A DNA stretch of 41,745 nucleotides, taken from positions 1 to 41,745 of the forward strand of contig JAIRYC010000018.1 in NCBI GenBank assembly GCA_031267965.1. The letters are read 5' to 3'. Positions within the stretch are counted from its first letter, which is position 1; every line of letters begins with the position of its first letter. Below the pieces are notes generated by a model. The model did not search any database. It worked only from the letters and a program-made list of their open reading frames with translations, and had not been told where the DNA came from. This document shows positions 33,401-40,351 of the stretch, piece after piece. The position numbers were made by a program, and so were the translations under genes. The DNA comes from Oscillospiraceae bacterium (lineage in GTDB: Bacteria; Bacillota; Clostridia; Oscillospirales; Acutalibacteraceae).

Positions 33401-34539
33401 TCTGTCTTTAGCTGAGTGATTTCAGCACTGGTAGGCAGGCTAAAGTGGTTCTTGACGGTATCATTATTAGTCACACTGACACCATCGACCGTGATGGCGT
33501 CAATGGCCTCCTGCACAGTACCCTGCAGAGCTTCCAGCTCGGGGATACTCATGCTCCAAAGCTTGGTGACGTCGTATTTTGTCCACGTGCCGCCGTTCTG
33601 GTACATGGAACCCGCGCGGTAATCCGTCAGGGCAATCTTTAGGGGCTCCAAGGCAACCGCCGTGCCGGTGCTTGTCATGTCAAAATCACGGATATAGAAA
33701 GCATACTGGCTGTTGCGACTGCCGGAGTTAGCTTGCCAAGCAGACGCAAGTGTCCATTTCGTTTGCATGTTTGGCAAAGCACTGCCGGTGATGTCTTCAA
33801 TGGCGGCAAAGGTCAGTAGCCCGCTAACGCCCGCATAATCTCCCAGCTGCAGGTAGCCGCCGTATCCATAATAACCCTTGTTGACCTTATTATTGGTGCC
33901 GCTGACGGTGAAAGTACCGACGTTGCCGCTTTTAACCAGACCGCCAAGCCAGCCGGCATGCGTGCCGTTGCCCAGCAGTCCCACCACTGCGGCGTTGGTG
34001 CGGATATCGCTTGGCAGCAAGTTTTTAAGCGCCGTATTGATGTTCACCGTTGTGCCATATGTGGCTGTGCGCTGAGGGGCTTGACCGCTGATGTCGCCCC
34101 AATCTGAGCGATAGATATACGCGCTGTCCTGGACTACGGCGGCGTACGCCTTCATGACTAAAATCAAGTCGACCGCCTGCTGCGGCGAGCTTGCCTTGAG
34201 TGTTGGTGTATAGTACATGTTGGGGGTTGCTGCGCTACCGCCACCGGCGCCCCAGTTACCGGCGCCATTGCCTCCAGCCGGCTCGGCCGCCCAGCCGCTG
34301 GCAAAAGATTGGCCGCTAACCCAGTTAGCATCGGTAATAGAGGTAAGCGAAGCCTTGACTGTAGTTCCCGTGGGGCTGCCGGTGATGGCAGTGATGAGGT
34401 CGTTCACGAGTGCAGTGCTTGGGCTGCCCTGCTCTGCAGTAACGGTCGCCGCCAGTATCGGCATTGCAATTACAACAGCAGAAAGCACCATAATCACGCT
34501 CATGAGCATACTCAGGGACTTACGTAAAGTGTGTTTCAT
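27412..34539 (-). CDS. Giant secreted protein (2375 residues) with three ~437-residue tandem repeats
   Basis: The start ATG 34539 has AAAGGATG upstream. Residues 1-31 are a signal peptide (cut likely after PILAA). Residues ~440-458 (LDINNDGVIGPSDLFELY) form one dockerin/EF-hand-like calcium loop. From ~1150 on, a unit recurs with starts near residues 1174, 1609 and 2047, spaced 435-438. Each copy has an aromatic 'Y-G/K-Y-x..PI(L/M)E' element, then '(A/N)-(I/L)-L-(N/S)-P-(I/L)' and a 'LP-x-(I/L)-x-(Y/F)-F/A' helix, then '(L/P)-x-P-IYP' in two copies. The family is unknown to me. The C-terminus ends in an aromatic helix (FIQFFVTIFAWIKKIFGFFF) that may bind or insert in the membrane. There is no LPxTG motif and no enzyme motif. 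It has its own promoter and terminator. It is likely an extracellular structural or adhesive protein. Confidence 0.85.
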   Translation of the reverse strand: MKHTLRKSLSMLMSVIMVLSAVVIAMPILAATVTAEQGSPSTALVNDLITAITGSPTGTTVKASLTSITDANWVSGQSFASGWAAEPAGGNGAGNWGAGGGSAATPNMYYTPTLKASSPQQAVDLILVMKAYAAVVQDSAYIYRSDWGDISGQAPQRTATYGTTVNINTALKNLLPSDIRTNAAVVGLLGNGTHAGWLGGLVKSGNVGTFTVSGTNNKVNKGYYGYGGYLQLGDYAGVSGLLTFAAIEDITGSALPNMQTKWTLASAWQANSGSRNSQYAFYIRDFDMTSTGTAVALEPLKIALTDYRAGSMYQNGGTWTKYDVTKLWSMSIPELEALQGTVQEAIDAITVDGVSVTNNDTVKNHFSLPTSAEITQLKTDITRVLAAKNAKPHAEYFDLLGSGVRVTTPLNFFALPLNNASDRETFQTQLDAIVTNPSSYSALDINNDGVIGPSDLFELYQTSHPHYTVLQALWAANSSSQVLSDVKSQYDSVLDTDFSEVTGGHVNPIKIWLNNLNYAYSLLALSEVEVAIDASILDNQSLANIHKGAEVDTDGNSRWSDDPALQDDAMPYSTNRVLALLSTAELHKLILDGLGIPGMTHKDADFMAVVVASYPKAQAFYDYYDTLLTEKHYRNNYEPEWYTYRNYYNGLIARTPAEWAALSNADVKATFSESKAKIADYDAVSAACKAAIGETLWKEIYFYNNGATDYKTAKIFEVIERAGTVYAGRLADQVSAAMAIYAAYNDANLLHVNSSVENEILVSLTNINDLAGVIRALDQGIYADLAAQGSTATDRSRYLAAYTPLTIDPGKVVYTGTRSVENDYIYLTTRVLDVIQTFEADPQAYWPRTQLDKPMDSGNYNTRPGSTVEDVARVDGEDYVVTEDKLNTLISALDRVLSNGEVPSLDNLGLSADALAGLGIDTSKNLSVGGIIDDVFNNVIYSDSIINTVIQTVYPAVLTAFEEVWRDNLGVLHDTEVANDDASGIYLYCFAFYEAMSGVKETNQSTNAPGSVAFANLKLYPDLLASKISSAFPNVKTKLSTAGATVWVGANDEAKRANASQYPSNVWTSAKSPGLFTTDAAGNEVLDLDWGIDAAPAVSRKALFKQALSEALSGCYELFAALLLGQNKTLYQYQVATFQGWGYGTHSQPQAKICADVKIRCDIWMRIDFKANEGYAKLLTPIFEALTGKTASSDSDTVIPTLAQLHAITNATGLVNAVFNPLDAFINKLSTAPATELVTLLPNLAYALNFNNILPLLGNLNLALAYKADGLLRSDGGPCGNDADQGKVADSMPLEGELPGINIADMLLAGDDGPDLSFLESFDGLVGMITGGGPFPQINGEELGTYGELRSSVDGKSPALSTRRPATGSGYDGTRRYLDTDKADALYALLQTFLNPEALETLGISGLGNFDSNLAIAALTELFVPYNQPTGYAMNKIGYDTSIVTPKYNYPDSPIATGFTQQQGQAVLNYIFQVLNGGILKDSGGQPIGLVDLLTGLLGDNVFNNTTFDFVWNLLYDNVINNAALANYLPLIAELLPDLDIAQYTTWADNTATFWTGVGNGDDVIESQAEFQAAIGKFLSPVASFLKKILLDTDITLLDAITLPGYDGYSYGFIPLMEGLTFTDGLLSKAQISELNGADFINALLNPIFTGLSTILSDPIDEVLERLPQIMFFIASSTGLFDSAKNLLKAPLVWIDTLRPIYPLADQFKQYLSLDGILDILSAEINKSLDLSGLGLDLNNLLTINTLQSFAAGDVKQYTSLTNLPAVIGASEAGKYPRVETDAASSFCNITRALVQIAQSNPGLFGGEIQDPINGILIRVEQQPHLLLKVLYNIFFPDNIPQTPIVYDSADKFPNLGTGGVGHNEWWTQSHVDYTYAHLDDFVNKVWTIIFGKPLGSVTGVLEDNIQNGSEQLDTFLTDLLGQALYTQDNFEKLVYFVKDLLPTDILTMKISDISVVDFVKESVFINGPQGKQPVDIAAILTPFLDYTPGSVTITDRNSFVNAIIDLLAPAMPVVSLLLSGSKIDILEYTEISSGQLQYVLSVNGTNGYKYAVTPILEAFVIGLGEDKLESIATPADFDLMSGADQIRAILSPILNTIDEVLANPTQNLLKILPSILYFIDSTNLQQCIDKLLAPVNAVIEDINPIYPELQPISVSIDVAGIVDGLLADTNLSIDYAAITALVIGTKASYTALSDASDAIYINVSDNDAANMLTAILSFVINTVGASVLNEQAVLDYLVANGLKNPAYTIVKQTLEDIRKFVELGYYVSPIDGRTVYSADIVLNAMFTLSYGISVVTTPLYETWQSVNKEVRDVYEHMLSLQGYSAAFAKNANAFYNRYFQSVFTPDKGIAQNGFIQFFVTIFAWIKKIFGFFFS

Positions 34540-34711
34540 TGTGTTTCATCCTTTCTGAAATTTGAAGATATGTGAGTGACGTAATGAAAATCAGCTTTAT
34601 AGAGCGTCGCAGGACATTGCACCTTCTTTCCAGTATCCGAAAAGGCTTTGTGATGAAACTGCGTTCCACACTGGAGGGACAAGAAGTTAAACCCTCTCCG
34701 GATCGTTTACA
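34540..34711 (-). promoter_or_regulatory. Long, possibly structured leader of the giant gene
   Basis: The transcript should begin near 34711, giving a ~170-base untranslated leader. It contains a GGAGAGGG / CCCTCC hairpin (34673-34699) and further G/C-rich segments. I cannot match it to a known riboswitch class. No open reading frame of note lies within it. Confidence 0.4.
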
Positions 34712-34717
34712 TCTTTA

Positions 34718-34746
34718 AGTATAATATGTGAAACCAAGAATGTCAA
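34718..34746 (-). promoter_or_regulatory. Strong sigma-A promoter for the giant gene
   Basis: Minus strand: TTGACA (34746-34741), 17-base spacer, TATACT (34723-34718): a perfect -35, one mismatch in the -10. The region 34747-34853 holds no gene. Confidence 0.85.
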
Positions 34747-34853
34747 TACCTTTTTGGATAAAACCCATAAAAAACTTTTTCTTTGTCTTGATTCCGGCAT
34801 CAAATTGTTGGATTATTTTGTGACGGAGTACTGAAAATCCCTTCTCCGCACTG

Positions 34854-34872
34854 CCGGAAGGAGGGCTTCCGG
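34854..34872 (-). terminator. Hairpin after the last gene of the right-hand cluster
   Basis: CCGGAAG / CTTCCGG with a 5-base loop abuts the stop codon of the Lgt-like gene. No T-run follows immediately, so terminator function is only possible. It marks the end of the cluster. Confidence 0.4.
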
Positions 34873-35790
34873 TTATATCTTTTTCTTTTTCCGCGCGAGC
34901 AGCCAAGCCTCCCAGCGCTCTAACAACGCTTTTTGCCAGCGGTTCAGGTTTGGCACCATAAACCACCAAAGCACTGCCATACCCATGAGCACCAGTGTAA
35001 CGCCCTGCGCCGGATTCATCCCTAAAAACTTGAGATGCAGTGCAGGCGAACCATCATCCACACGCAGAAAACCCCACAAGAAGCGGAAGAACGCATAGCC
35101 AAAAGTATTGACCGAACAAGCCCTGCCGATCCGATAGTGCTTGCTTTTTGCCATGAACAACACAGTCAACAGGGTAACCAAAGTATAGCAAGCGCCCTCA
35201 ATAGCCTGAGTCTTCACCATCTGATCATGAATAACGGAAAAGCAACAACCCGCCAACACGCAGCCAAATTTGCCGCCGCTCATCATGGCAAAACCCTGCA
35301 CGGCACAGCAATCCATTGCCAGCACCCAGTTTTGCTTGGTCAGCATCAGCACGACCATAAAGAGTATCACATGCAACACGCCAAGTGAAAGCAACGCAAC
35401 TCCTGTCCAAGACGACGGGAGCGCCATTCGGCCGGCACGAAAATCGTAATAGTAACGCAAGTTAACAATAAAGATCACCATCCACACCAAATAACTCAGC
35501 AACACTGCGGGAACGCGGAAATACTGCCCCGTGGCTGCCAAAGGATAAGCGCTCAGCCGCAGCTTTTGGAGAAGCGACTTTTTGCTCTTATTTTTTTGCA
35601 GACGTTTTTCATTAATGCGCGTGAACTCTTTCACTTTTTCTCTGTATAATTTGTCCTTGCCAAAAAATTCTAAATCTTTCCGCGCATATCGGTTAACTTG
35701 CCGGCTTTTTGTTAGCAGCACAGTCAGCAAAAGACCCACAAGGGAGCCCACATAGTATAGGATATCATGTTTAAAACCAATAGGAAACAT
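34873..35790 (-). CDS. Lgt-like integral membrane protein, copy 1
   Basis: About 305 residues from ATG 35790 (MFPIGFKHDILYYVG). A TTG at 35811 is possible but also lacks a good ribosome site. It has about seven membrane helices with a basic cytoplasmic loop (RINEKRLQKNKSKKS). The core reads GGKFGCVLAGCCFS, then IEGACY..., then 'GYAFFRFLWGFLRVDDG', then 'VLWWFMVPNLNRWQ'. This follows the layout of prolipoprotein diacylglyceryl transferase (Lgt). The canonical GRxGNFxNGE is replaced by GKFGCxxxGCC, and the second Arg-rich block is kept (FRF...FLR). It is a paralogue of the next gene. True Lgt moves diacylglycerol to lipoprotein cysteines; the activity of this variant is unknown. Confidence 0.75.
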   Translation of the reverse strand: MFPIGFKHDILYYVGSLVGLLLTVLLTKSRQVNRYARKDLEFFGKDKLYREKVKEFTRINEKRLQKNKSKKSLLQKLRLSAYPLAATGQYFRVPAVLLSYLVWMVIFIVNLRYYYDFRAGRMALPSSWTGVALLSLGVLHVILFMVVLMLTKQNWVLAMDCCAVQGFAMMSGGKFGCVLAGCCFSVIHDQMVKTQAIEGACYTLVTLLTVLFMAKSKHYRIGRACSVNTFGYAFFRFLWGFLRVDDGSPALHLKFLGMNPAQGVTLVLMGMAVLWWFMVPNLNRWQKALLERWEAWLLARKKKKI

Positions 35791-35818
35791 AAACCGACTC
35801 ACTTTCTGCAAAACAGGC

Positions 35819-35836
35819 TACCGCCTTCGTGCGGTA
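35819..35836 (-). promoter_or_regulatory. Small hairpin between the two Lgt-like genes
   Basis: TACCGC / GCGGTA around CTTCGT (plus-strand reading) lies in the 95-base gap between the Lgt-like genes. It may attenuate or process the transcript. The evidence is limited to the inverted repeat. Confidence 0.35.
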
Positions 35837-35885
35837 TGCGGGCGCACACTTATCTTTAATTAAGAAATATCTCCGCACCAAAAGC

Positions 35886-36809
35886 TCACTTTTTCTTTCG
35901 ATGCTTGCCGACTTTTCGACGCTTAGGGAAGATCAAACCCTCGGCAATGCCTTGCCACTGCGGCAGCTTTGGCGTGACGAACCACCACAGTACAGCGATC
36001 ACGGTTCCTATAACAGCAACCAACTGCATGGTGCGCAGCCCGAACAGTCCGTCATTGTCGCCTATTTTTTCTGGCGCGCGCAAAAATTCCCAAGCAAAAC
36101 GCGTTACCGAAAAGTATGCGCTGGTCACCGAGCAGACCCGTCCCGGCAGATAGTGTCGGCTCCTGCACAAAAACACCACCGCCAGTACGATGCCAAGCAG
36201 ATATGTGGCACCCTCAAACGGTTGTATAGGGAACACCGTCGTGTCCTCATGCCGAAAGCCCCAGCTAGAAGGGACGCCATAGCAGCAACCGATGATGGTG
36301 CAGCCGAATTTGCCGAAAGACAAAATGGTGAACACCGACAGACCCGCAAGATCCAGCCAAACACCCCAAGACTGCCGCATCCACAGCATCATAATTATGC
36401 CAAGAAGTACCGGTGTCAGCATGAGCGCCACCAGCAGCACAGAGAACGCACCATTTAGCCCTTCCCAAGGCGTATTGCGCATGGAGATAGTTTTGTCGTG
36501 CAGCCAATATACAAACAGGCAAAGGATCAACCAGCACAGAACGACCGTTGGCGCACGCAGTTGTTTTCCAGACGCCGGATCCGGCAAAAAAAAGCCGGAA
36601 ATGCGCTGCCATCCATGTTCAGCGCGTCTGAGCCCTCTGGGCGGTGCGCAATGTGCCAAAGATGAGATCGCCGCCTGATTCAACCGGGCGTTGCGTGCCA
36701 GCAGCAACAGCATACCCAGCGCCACTGCAGCGCCGATTACAAACATAGCGTAATACCAACGAAGCTTTGAGATGAAATCATTCAGAGAACCCAGTTGCAA
36801 CGTCCACAT
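35886..36809 (-). CDS. Lgt-like integral membrane protein, copy 2
   Basis: A protein of 307 residues, AAAGGAG 9 bases before ATG 36809. It has about seven membrane helices. Key blocks: SFGKFGCTIIGCCYGVPSSWG, FPIQPFEGATYLLGIVLA, YFSVTRFAWEFLRAPEKIGDNDG and VLWWFVTPKLPQW. It keeps the Lgt-type 'P-x-Q-x-x-E' and 'RF-x-x-EFLR' motifs better than copy 1, and likewise has GCC where Lgt has the NxxxGE block. These are features of a distinct Lgt-like subfamily. It lies 58 bases after the radical SAM gene, without a promoter I can see, so it is likely part of that operon and may act on its lipid or protein product. Confidence 0.78.
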   Translation of the reverse strand: MWTLQLGSLNDFISKLRWYYAMFVIGAAVALGMLLLLARNARLNQAAISSLAHCAPPRGLRRAEHGWQRISGFFLPDPASGKQLRAPTVVLCWLILCLFVYWLHDKTISMRNTPWEGLNGAFSVLLVALMLTPVLLGIIMMLWMRQSWGVWLDLAGLSVFTILSFGKFGCTIIGCCYGVPSSWGFRHEDTTVFPIQPFEGATYLLGIVLAVVFLCRSRHYLPGRVCSVTSAYFSVTRFAWEFLRAPEKIGDNDGLFGLRTMQLVAVIGTVIAVLWWFVTPKLPQWQGIAEGLIFPKRRKVGKHRKKK

Positions 36810-36867
36810 AACACAGTTCTCCTTTCGCCGTTCTTCGTTTCTATTCTACATGATTGCAGGCCAAAAG

Positions 36868-38799
36868 TCAATACGCAGGATCTTCCAGTATTTCCACCGT
36901 ATTGAAGGATTTGCCGGAGAAACGATCCTTCCAAAGTCCCATGGCAAGAATCTGCCAATTGTCAGCGCCGTTGTTATCTACAATGTGTGCGCGAGTGCTT
37001 TTTTTCTCCAGCGGAATTGCTTCCCCAATCTGTGCCGCGGCAAAATATGCCGGGAAGTTATATAAGAACACTAGCTCCTTTTCCGTCCCATCAAGAGTGC
37101 GCATCATCTCGTTTTGATAGCGCAGCAGTTCCTCCAGCAAGCCATGTTCCCAGTCATACTGCCGCAGGAAATCCGTTATTTCCGCCAAAAAGCGTTCTTT
37201 TTCATACAAACAGCGGAAAGCGATGTATTCGTTCTCCGGCCATGTCCAGTCCGCAATCTCGGAGATTTTAAGCAGTTTGCGCTCCCCCGTTACAAACAGG
37301 CGGCAAAAGCTCTCAATTTCCTGCATTAGCGTGTAAATCAGCGTATCCGGCCGCTGCTGCGCAAACCTCAGCAATGCAGCGTAAAAATCCTGATAGCGCA
37401 CGCCTTTTTCCTGAAACTGGCAGATTGCGGGAAAGCGCAACATCCCATAGCCGTGCAGCGCCTGCACAAACAAAAAGAAGCAGTTGGCCTCCTGCCAGTC
37501 CGCTGCGGAGAGTGTATTTGTTTCAACAATCATCCGCATATATTCCGGCACGCGTTCCATAGGAACATAGTCCTTTCCCAAACCAACGGGCGGAGTTTCG
37601 GTTTCTGCCGGCACAGTGCGGAAGCCGAATCTCTCGCGCATATCCGGGCGCCCCATGGTAGAGTTTGGCAGCAGAACGCAGCGATAACAAACCACCGCAT
37701 TGTGTTGCCCAGCTTCAAGCAGCATGCCAATACCGTTGCGGAAGCTTTGCAGGGTCTCGCCGGGCAATCCCAAAATCAGTTCGGAATAGGTGCGGATGCC
37801 GGCGGCGTTATAGCGCTGAATAAGATTTTTGAAATATGCCAAGTTCATGTTTTCACGCCCGATATTTTTGAGTACCTCCGGACTTAGGCTCTGGAAAGAG
37901 AGCGTGGTGCCCTGTTTGCTAATACCGCTCTTGTCAAGCTTTTGCACAATGCGAAATACGCGATCCACGTCATGTTTAGCATAGTTGATATAAAGCTTTT
38001 GCGGATAACCGGTGCGCTCTTTGATCGCAATCATATGATCCACCAACTCTTCGTCCCGGGCAAAAAAGCCAAAGTTGGAGTCCGCACCCCAAACGTACTC
38101 AATTTTGTGTTCCGCCATCCAATCAAGCTCTGCAATCAGGCGATTCATGGGAAACTGACGGATTTTAGCTTTCAGTAACGCCCAATCACAATAAGCACAG
38201 TGATAAGGGCAGCCGCGGTTCGTCTCCCACACAATGGAGAATTGAATATCCGGGTGCTTCTCAAACAGCGGGTCGAACCAGCCCTCTAAATATGGCGACG
38301 GATAATTCAAACCCTCCGGCACCAGCCGGGGCGTTTCCAGCAGAGCTACGCCGGCGCCGCGGTAGGAAAGACTTGGCACCTGCGCAAAATCCGGCGCGTC
38401 CTGCGCAAGTTGAAGCAACAGTTTTTGGAAAGGAATTTCCCCTTCGCCGTGCATCAAAAAATCAATGTAGGAGTATTCCGCCAAAAAGCTAGTGTCGGGC
38501 GGCACGTTGTGACCGCCAAAGGCGATAATGCATTTTGGAAAGCGCTCTTTAATTTTTTTTGCCAAGCGCTTATTGTATTCCGTGTTCCAAACATAGCACG
38601 AAAAACCCACAAAATATGGGTCCTCCATGCGGTCTATCACACGGTCTATCTGTTCGCGCAAAATCAGGAATTCTTTCAGCGCATAGGTTTCTTTTATCGT
38701 TTCGTTCTGAAAGGCATAAGCGCACAGCAAACCCGCAGCATAAGGAAGGTAGGCCGACGTAAACTTGAACCCAATGTAAACCTGATCCACTTGCACCAT
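36868..38799 (-). CDS. B12-binding-type radical SAM enzyme with long C-terminal region
   Basis: A protein of 643 residues from ATG 38799 (MVQVDQVYIGFKF), with AAAGGA 8 bases upstream. Earlier in-frame ATGs overlap the glycosyltransferase gene. Residues ~10-130 form a Rossmann-like cobalamin-binding-type domain (VGFSCYVWNTEYNKRLAKKI, CIIAFGGHNVPPD, FLMHGEGEIPFQKLL). The radical SAM motif C197-x3-C201-x2-C204 is in ETNRGCPYHCAYCDW, followed by 'YVWGADSNFGFF', 'TLSFQSLSPEVLKNI' and 'SELILGLPGETLQSF', usual in this barrel. Residues ~400-643 are a helical extension I do not recognise. Such enzymes do methylations, ring contractions or C-C couplings. The substrate is unknown, though neighbours suggest a sugar or lipid. 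Confidence 0.88.
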   Translation of the reverse strand: MVQVDQVYIGFKFTSAYLPYAAGLLCAYAFQNETIKETYALKEFLILREQIDRVIDRMEDPYFVGFSCYVWNTEYNKRLAKKIKERFPKCIIAFGGHNVPPDTSFLAEYSYIDFLMHGEGEIPFQKLLLQLAQDAPDFAQVPSLSYRGAGVALLETPRLVPEGLNYPSPYLEGWFDPLFEKHPDIQFSIVWETNRGCPYHCAYCDWALLKAKIRQFPMNRLIAELDWMAEHKIEYVWGADSNFGFFARDEELVDHMIAIKERTGYPQKLYINYAKHDVDRVFRIVQKLDKSGISKQGTTLSFQSLSPEVLKNIGRENMNLAYFKNLIQRYNAAGIRTYSELILGLPGETLQSFRNGIGMLLEAGQHNAVVCYRCVLLPNSTMGRPDMRERFGFRTVPAETETPPVGLGKDYVPMERVPEYMRMIVETNTLSAADWQEANCFFLFVQALHGYGMLRFPAICQFQEKGVRYQDFYAALLRFAQQRPDTLIYTLMQEIESFCRLFVTGERKLLKISEIADWTWPENEYIAFRCLYEKERFLAEITDFLRQYDWEHGLLEELLRYQNEMMRTLDGTEKELVFLYNFPAYFAAAQIGEAIPLEKKSTRAHIVDNNGADNWQILAMGLWKDRFSGKSFNTVEILEDPAY

Positions 38800-38812
38800 A
38801 TAAATATTCCTT

Positions 38813-39598
38813 TTATACATTGCAGCCATCTCCAAATCGAAATAGTTTTTCAGGGGGAAGAAAACGCACTCGCAGCAGAGGGACAAGATACCGTAGTTTA
38901 TGCCAAAAGCCGCCGGTGGATTTGCCCTCACGCCGTACACGAAACTGCACGGGGATTTCGATGAGCGGCAACCCCAGACGCAACAGCGTCAATTTATATT
39001 CCAAAAAGACACTTTGCCGTTTTTCCCGCAAGCACAGTCCCTCAAAAATTTGTTTTGCCACCGCACAATAGCCGGCAGTTGCGTCCGTTGAGAGACGGGC
39101 GCCGTATAGCGCGCGTACCACCGATTGAAAAAAGCGGTGCAGCGGCAGTTGCCATTTTGTATATCTGGTAAATCCGCCACCCTCTCTCCAGCGGGAAAGC
39201 GACACCAGCGCCACCGGGTTCTTTTTGCAGGCCTGCAACATTTGCAGCGCCATTTCGGGGGAGATCTCCAAATCTGCCGAGAGCATAAGCGCATGGCTTG
39301 CCTTGCTTTTCTGCGCCAAAAGCCGCTGAAGCTCTGCCACAGGCATCTGTGTCTGCTGTAGCCAAGTCCGCACCGGGAAGCTTGACACGGTCTTTTCTAA
39401 CTCCAAAGCCATTGCATTGCACTCCGGCGTAGAATCCGGAGCTAAAAACATCACCAGTTGCTCCACATCTCCGGCCGGAAGAAGGGCGGACAAGGACTCC
39501 ACGGTTTCGCGCAGACTGTGTACCTCGTCGCGGGCCAGAATCACAAGAATAACACTTTGAAAATCTGTGACCGGCAAGGCGGACGCTTGGTTAGGCAT
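38813..39598 (-). CDS. Family-2 glycosyltransferase, copy 1
   Basis: A protein of 261 residues. ATG 39598 overlaps the stop of the previous gene by 8 bases and has AAGGGAG upstream; a longer frame to 39781 lies inside that gene. The GT-A fold begins VILVILARDEVHSLRETVESL. 'MLSADLEISPEMALQML' holds the Asp-x-Glu that probably binds the sugar nucleotide via a metal ion, then LVSLSRWREGGGF, STDATAGYCAV, and a basic C-terminus. It has no membrane helix. Residue blocks match the neighbour at 39591-40349 throughout, so the pair arose by duplication. It resembles dolichol/undecaprenyl-type GT2 enzymes, but donor and acceptor are unknown. Confidence 0.82.
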   Translation of the reverse strand: MPNQASALPVTDFQSVILVILARDEVHSLRETVESLSALLPAGDVEQLVMFLAPDSTPECNAMALELEKTVSSFPVRTWLQQTQMPVAELQRLLAQKSKASHALMLSADLEISPEMALQMLQACKKNPVALVSLSRWREGGGFTRYTKWQLPLHRFFQSVVRALYGARLSTDATAGYCAVAKQIFEGLCLREKRQSVFLEYKLTLLRLGLPLIEIPVQFRVRREGKSTGGFWHKLRYLVPLLRVRFLPPEKLFRFGDGCNV

Positions 39599-40349
39599 GC
39601 TCTGCTCCCTTCTCACGTAAAAGCTGATTTTTAGGGGTGAAACGCACCCTGAAAAGAGGAAGGAAATAATTGAACTTTTGCAAAAAAGAATTGGCCGACT
39701 GCCCTTCTTTTCTCGTCTGGTATTGCGCAGGCAACTCGACCAGCGGCAATCCCAGCCGCAGGGAACAAAGCTTGTACTCAAGCATAATGCTCAAATTGGT
39801 TTCACGAAGATTGAGATTTACTAAAATATCGTTGGGCATCATGGTATAGCCCGCAGTAGCATCGGTTAGCTTTCGGTTCTGGTACAAAACACGTACTATT
39901 TTTTGAAATATATAATGAAGCAGCAGCTGCCACTTGGGGTAATCATTAAAGCCGCCGCCTTTTTTCCAACGGGAGAGCGAAATCAGCGCATCAGGATTAT
40001 GCTTGCTTTCCGTAATCATTTGTGCAAATGTTGGCAACGGAATTTCTAAATCTGAAGATATAAACATAGCATGACTGGCATTGCTTTGGGCTGCCAACAC
40101 ATCTTGCATTTCACGCAGTCCAATGCGCTTAATCTGCTTAACCACACGCACCCGAACTCCTTGCAAATCTTCCGACAACGTCTGTGCCATAGCACTGCAC
40201 TCCGGCGTAGCATTTGGCGCCAAAAAGATTATGATTTGTTCCAAGTCATCAACTGAACACAGCGAGACAAGACCTTCCACGGTTTCGCGCAGGGACTTAA
40301 CCTCATCATGCGCAAGAATCACAATCACAACATCTTTGAATTCCCGCAT
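39591..40349 (-). CDS. Family-2 glycosyltransferase, copy 2
   Basis: A protein of 252 residues from ATG 40349 (MREFKDVVIVILAHDE), two bases after the stop of the flavoprotein gene and behind GGGAGG. It has the same GT-A scheme as its paralogue: VVIVILAHDEVKSLRETVEGL, FISSDLEIPLPTF (metal/nucleotide-sugar site), SLSRWKKGGGFNDY, LTDATAGYTMMP, MLEYKLCSLRLGLPLVELP and 'QTRKEGQSA'. The two copies are diverged enough to have different specificities. It is soluble or peripherally bound and works in the cytoplasm, perhaps on a lipid-linked acceptor. Confidence 0.82.
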   Translation of the reverse strand: MREFKDVVIVILAHDEVKSLRETVEGLVSLCSVDDLEQIIIFLAPNATPECSAMAQTLSEDLQGVRVRVVKQIKRIGLREMQDVLAAQSNASHAMFISSDLEIPLPTFAQMITESKHNPDALISLSRWKKGGGFNDYPKWQLLLHYIFQKIVRVLYQNRKLTDATAGYTMMPNDILVNLNLRETNLSIMLEYKLCSLRLGLPLVELPAQYQTRKEGQSANSFLQKFNYFLPLFRVRFTPKNQLLREKGAEHA

Positions 40350-40351
40350 TG

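Noticed and set aside
35829..36458. 209-codon plus-strand frame
   Set aside because: It is antisense to the second Lgt-like gene and His/Arg/Gln-rich, as expected for a shadow frame of a membrane protein.
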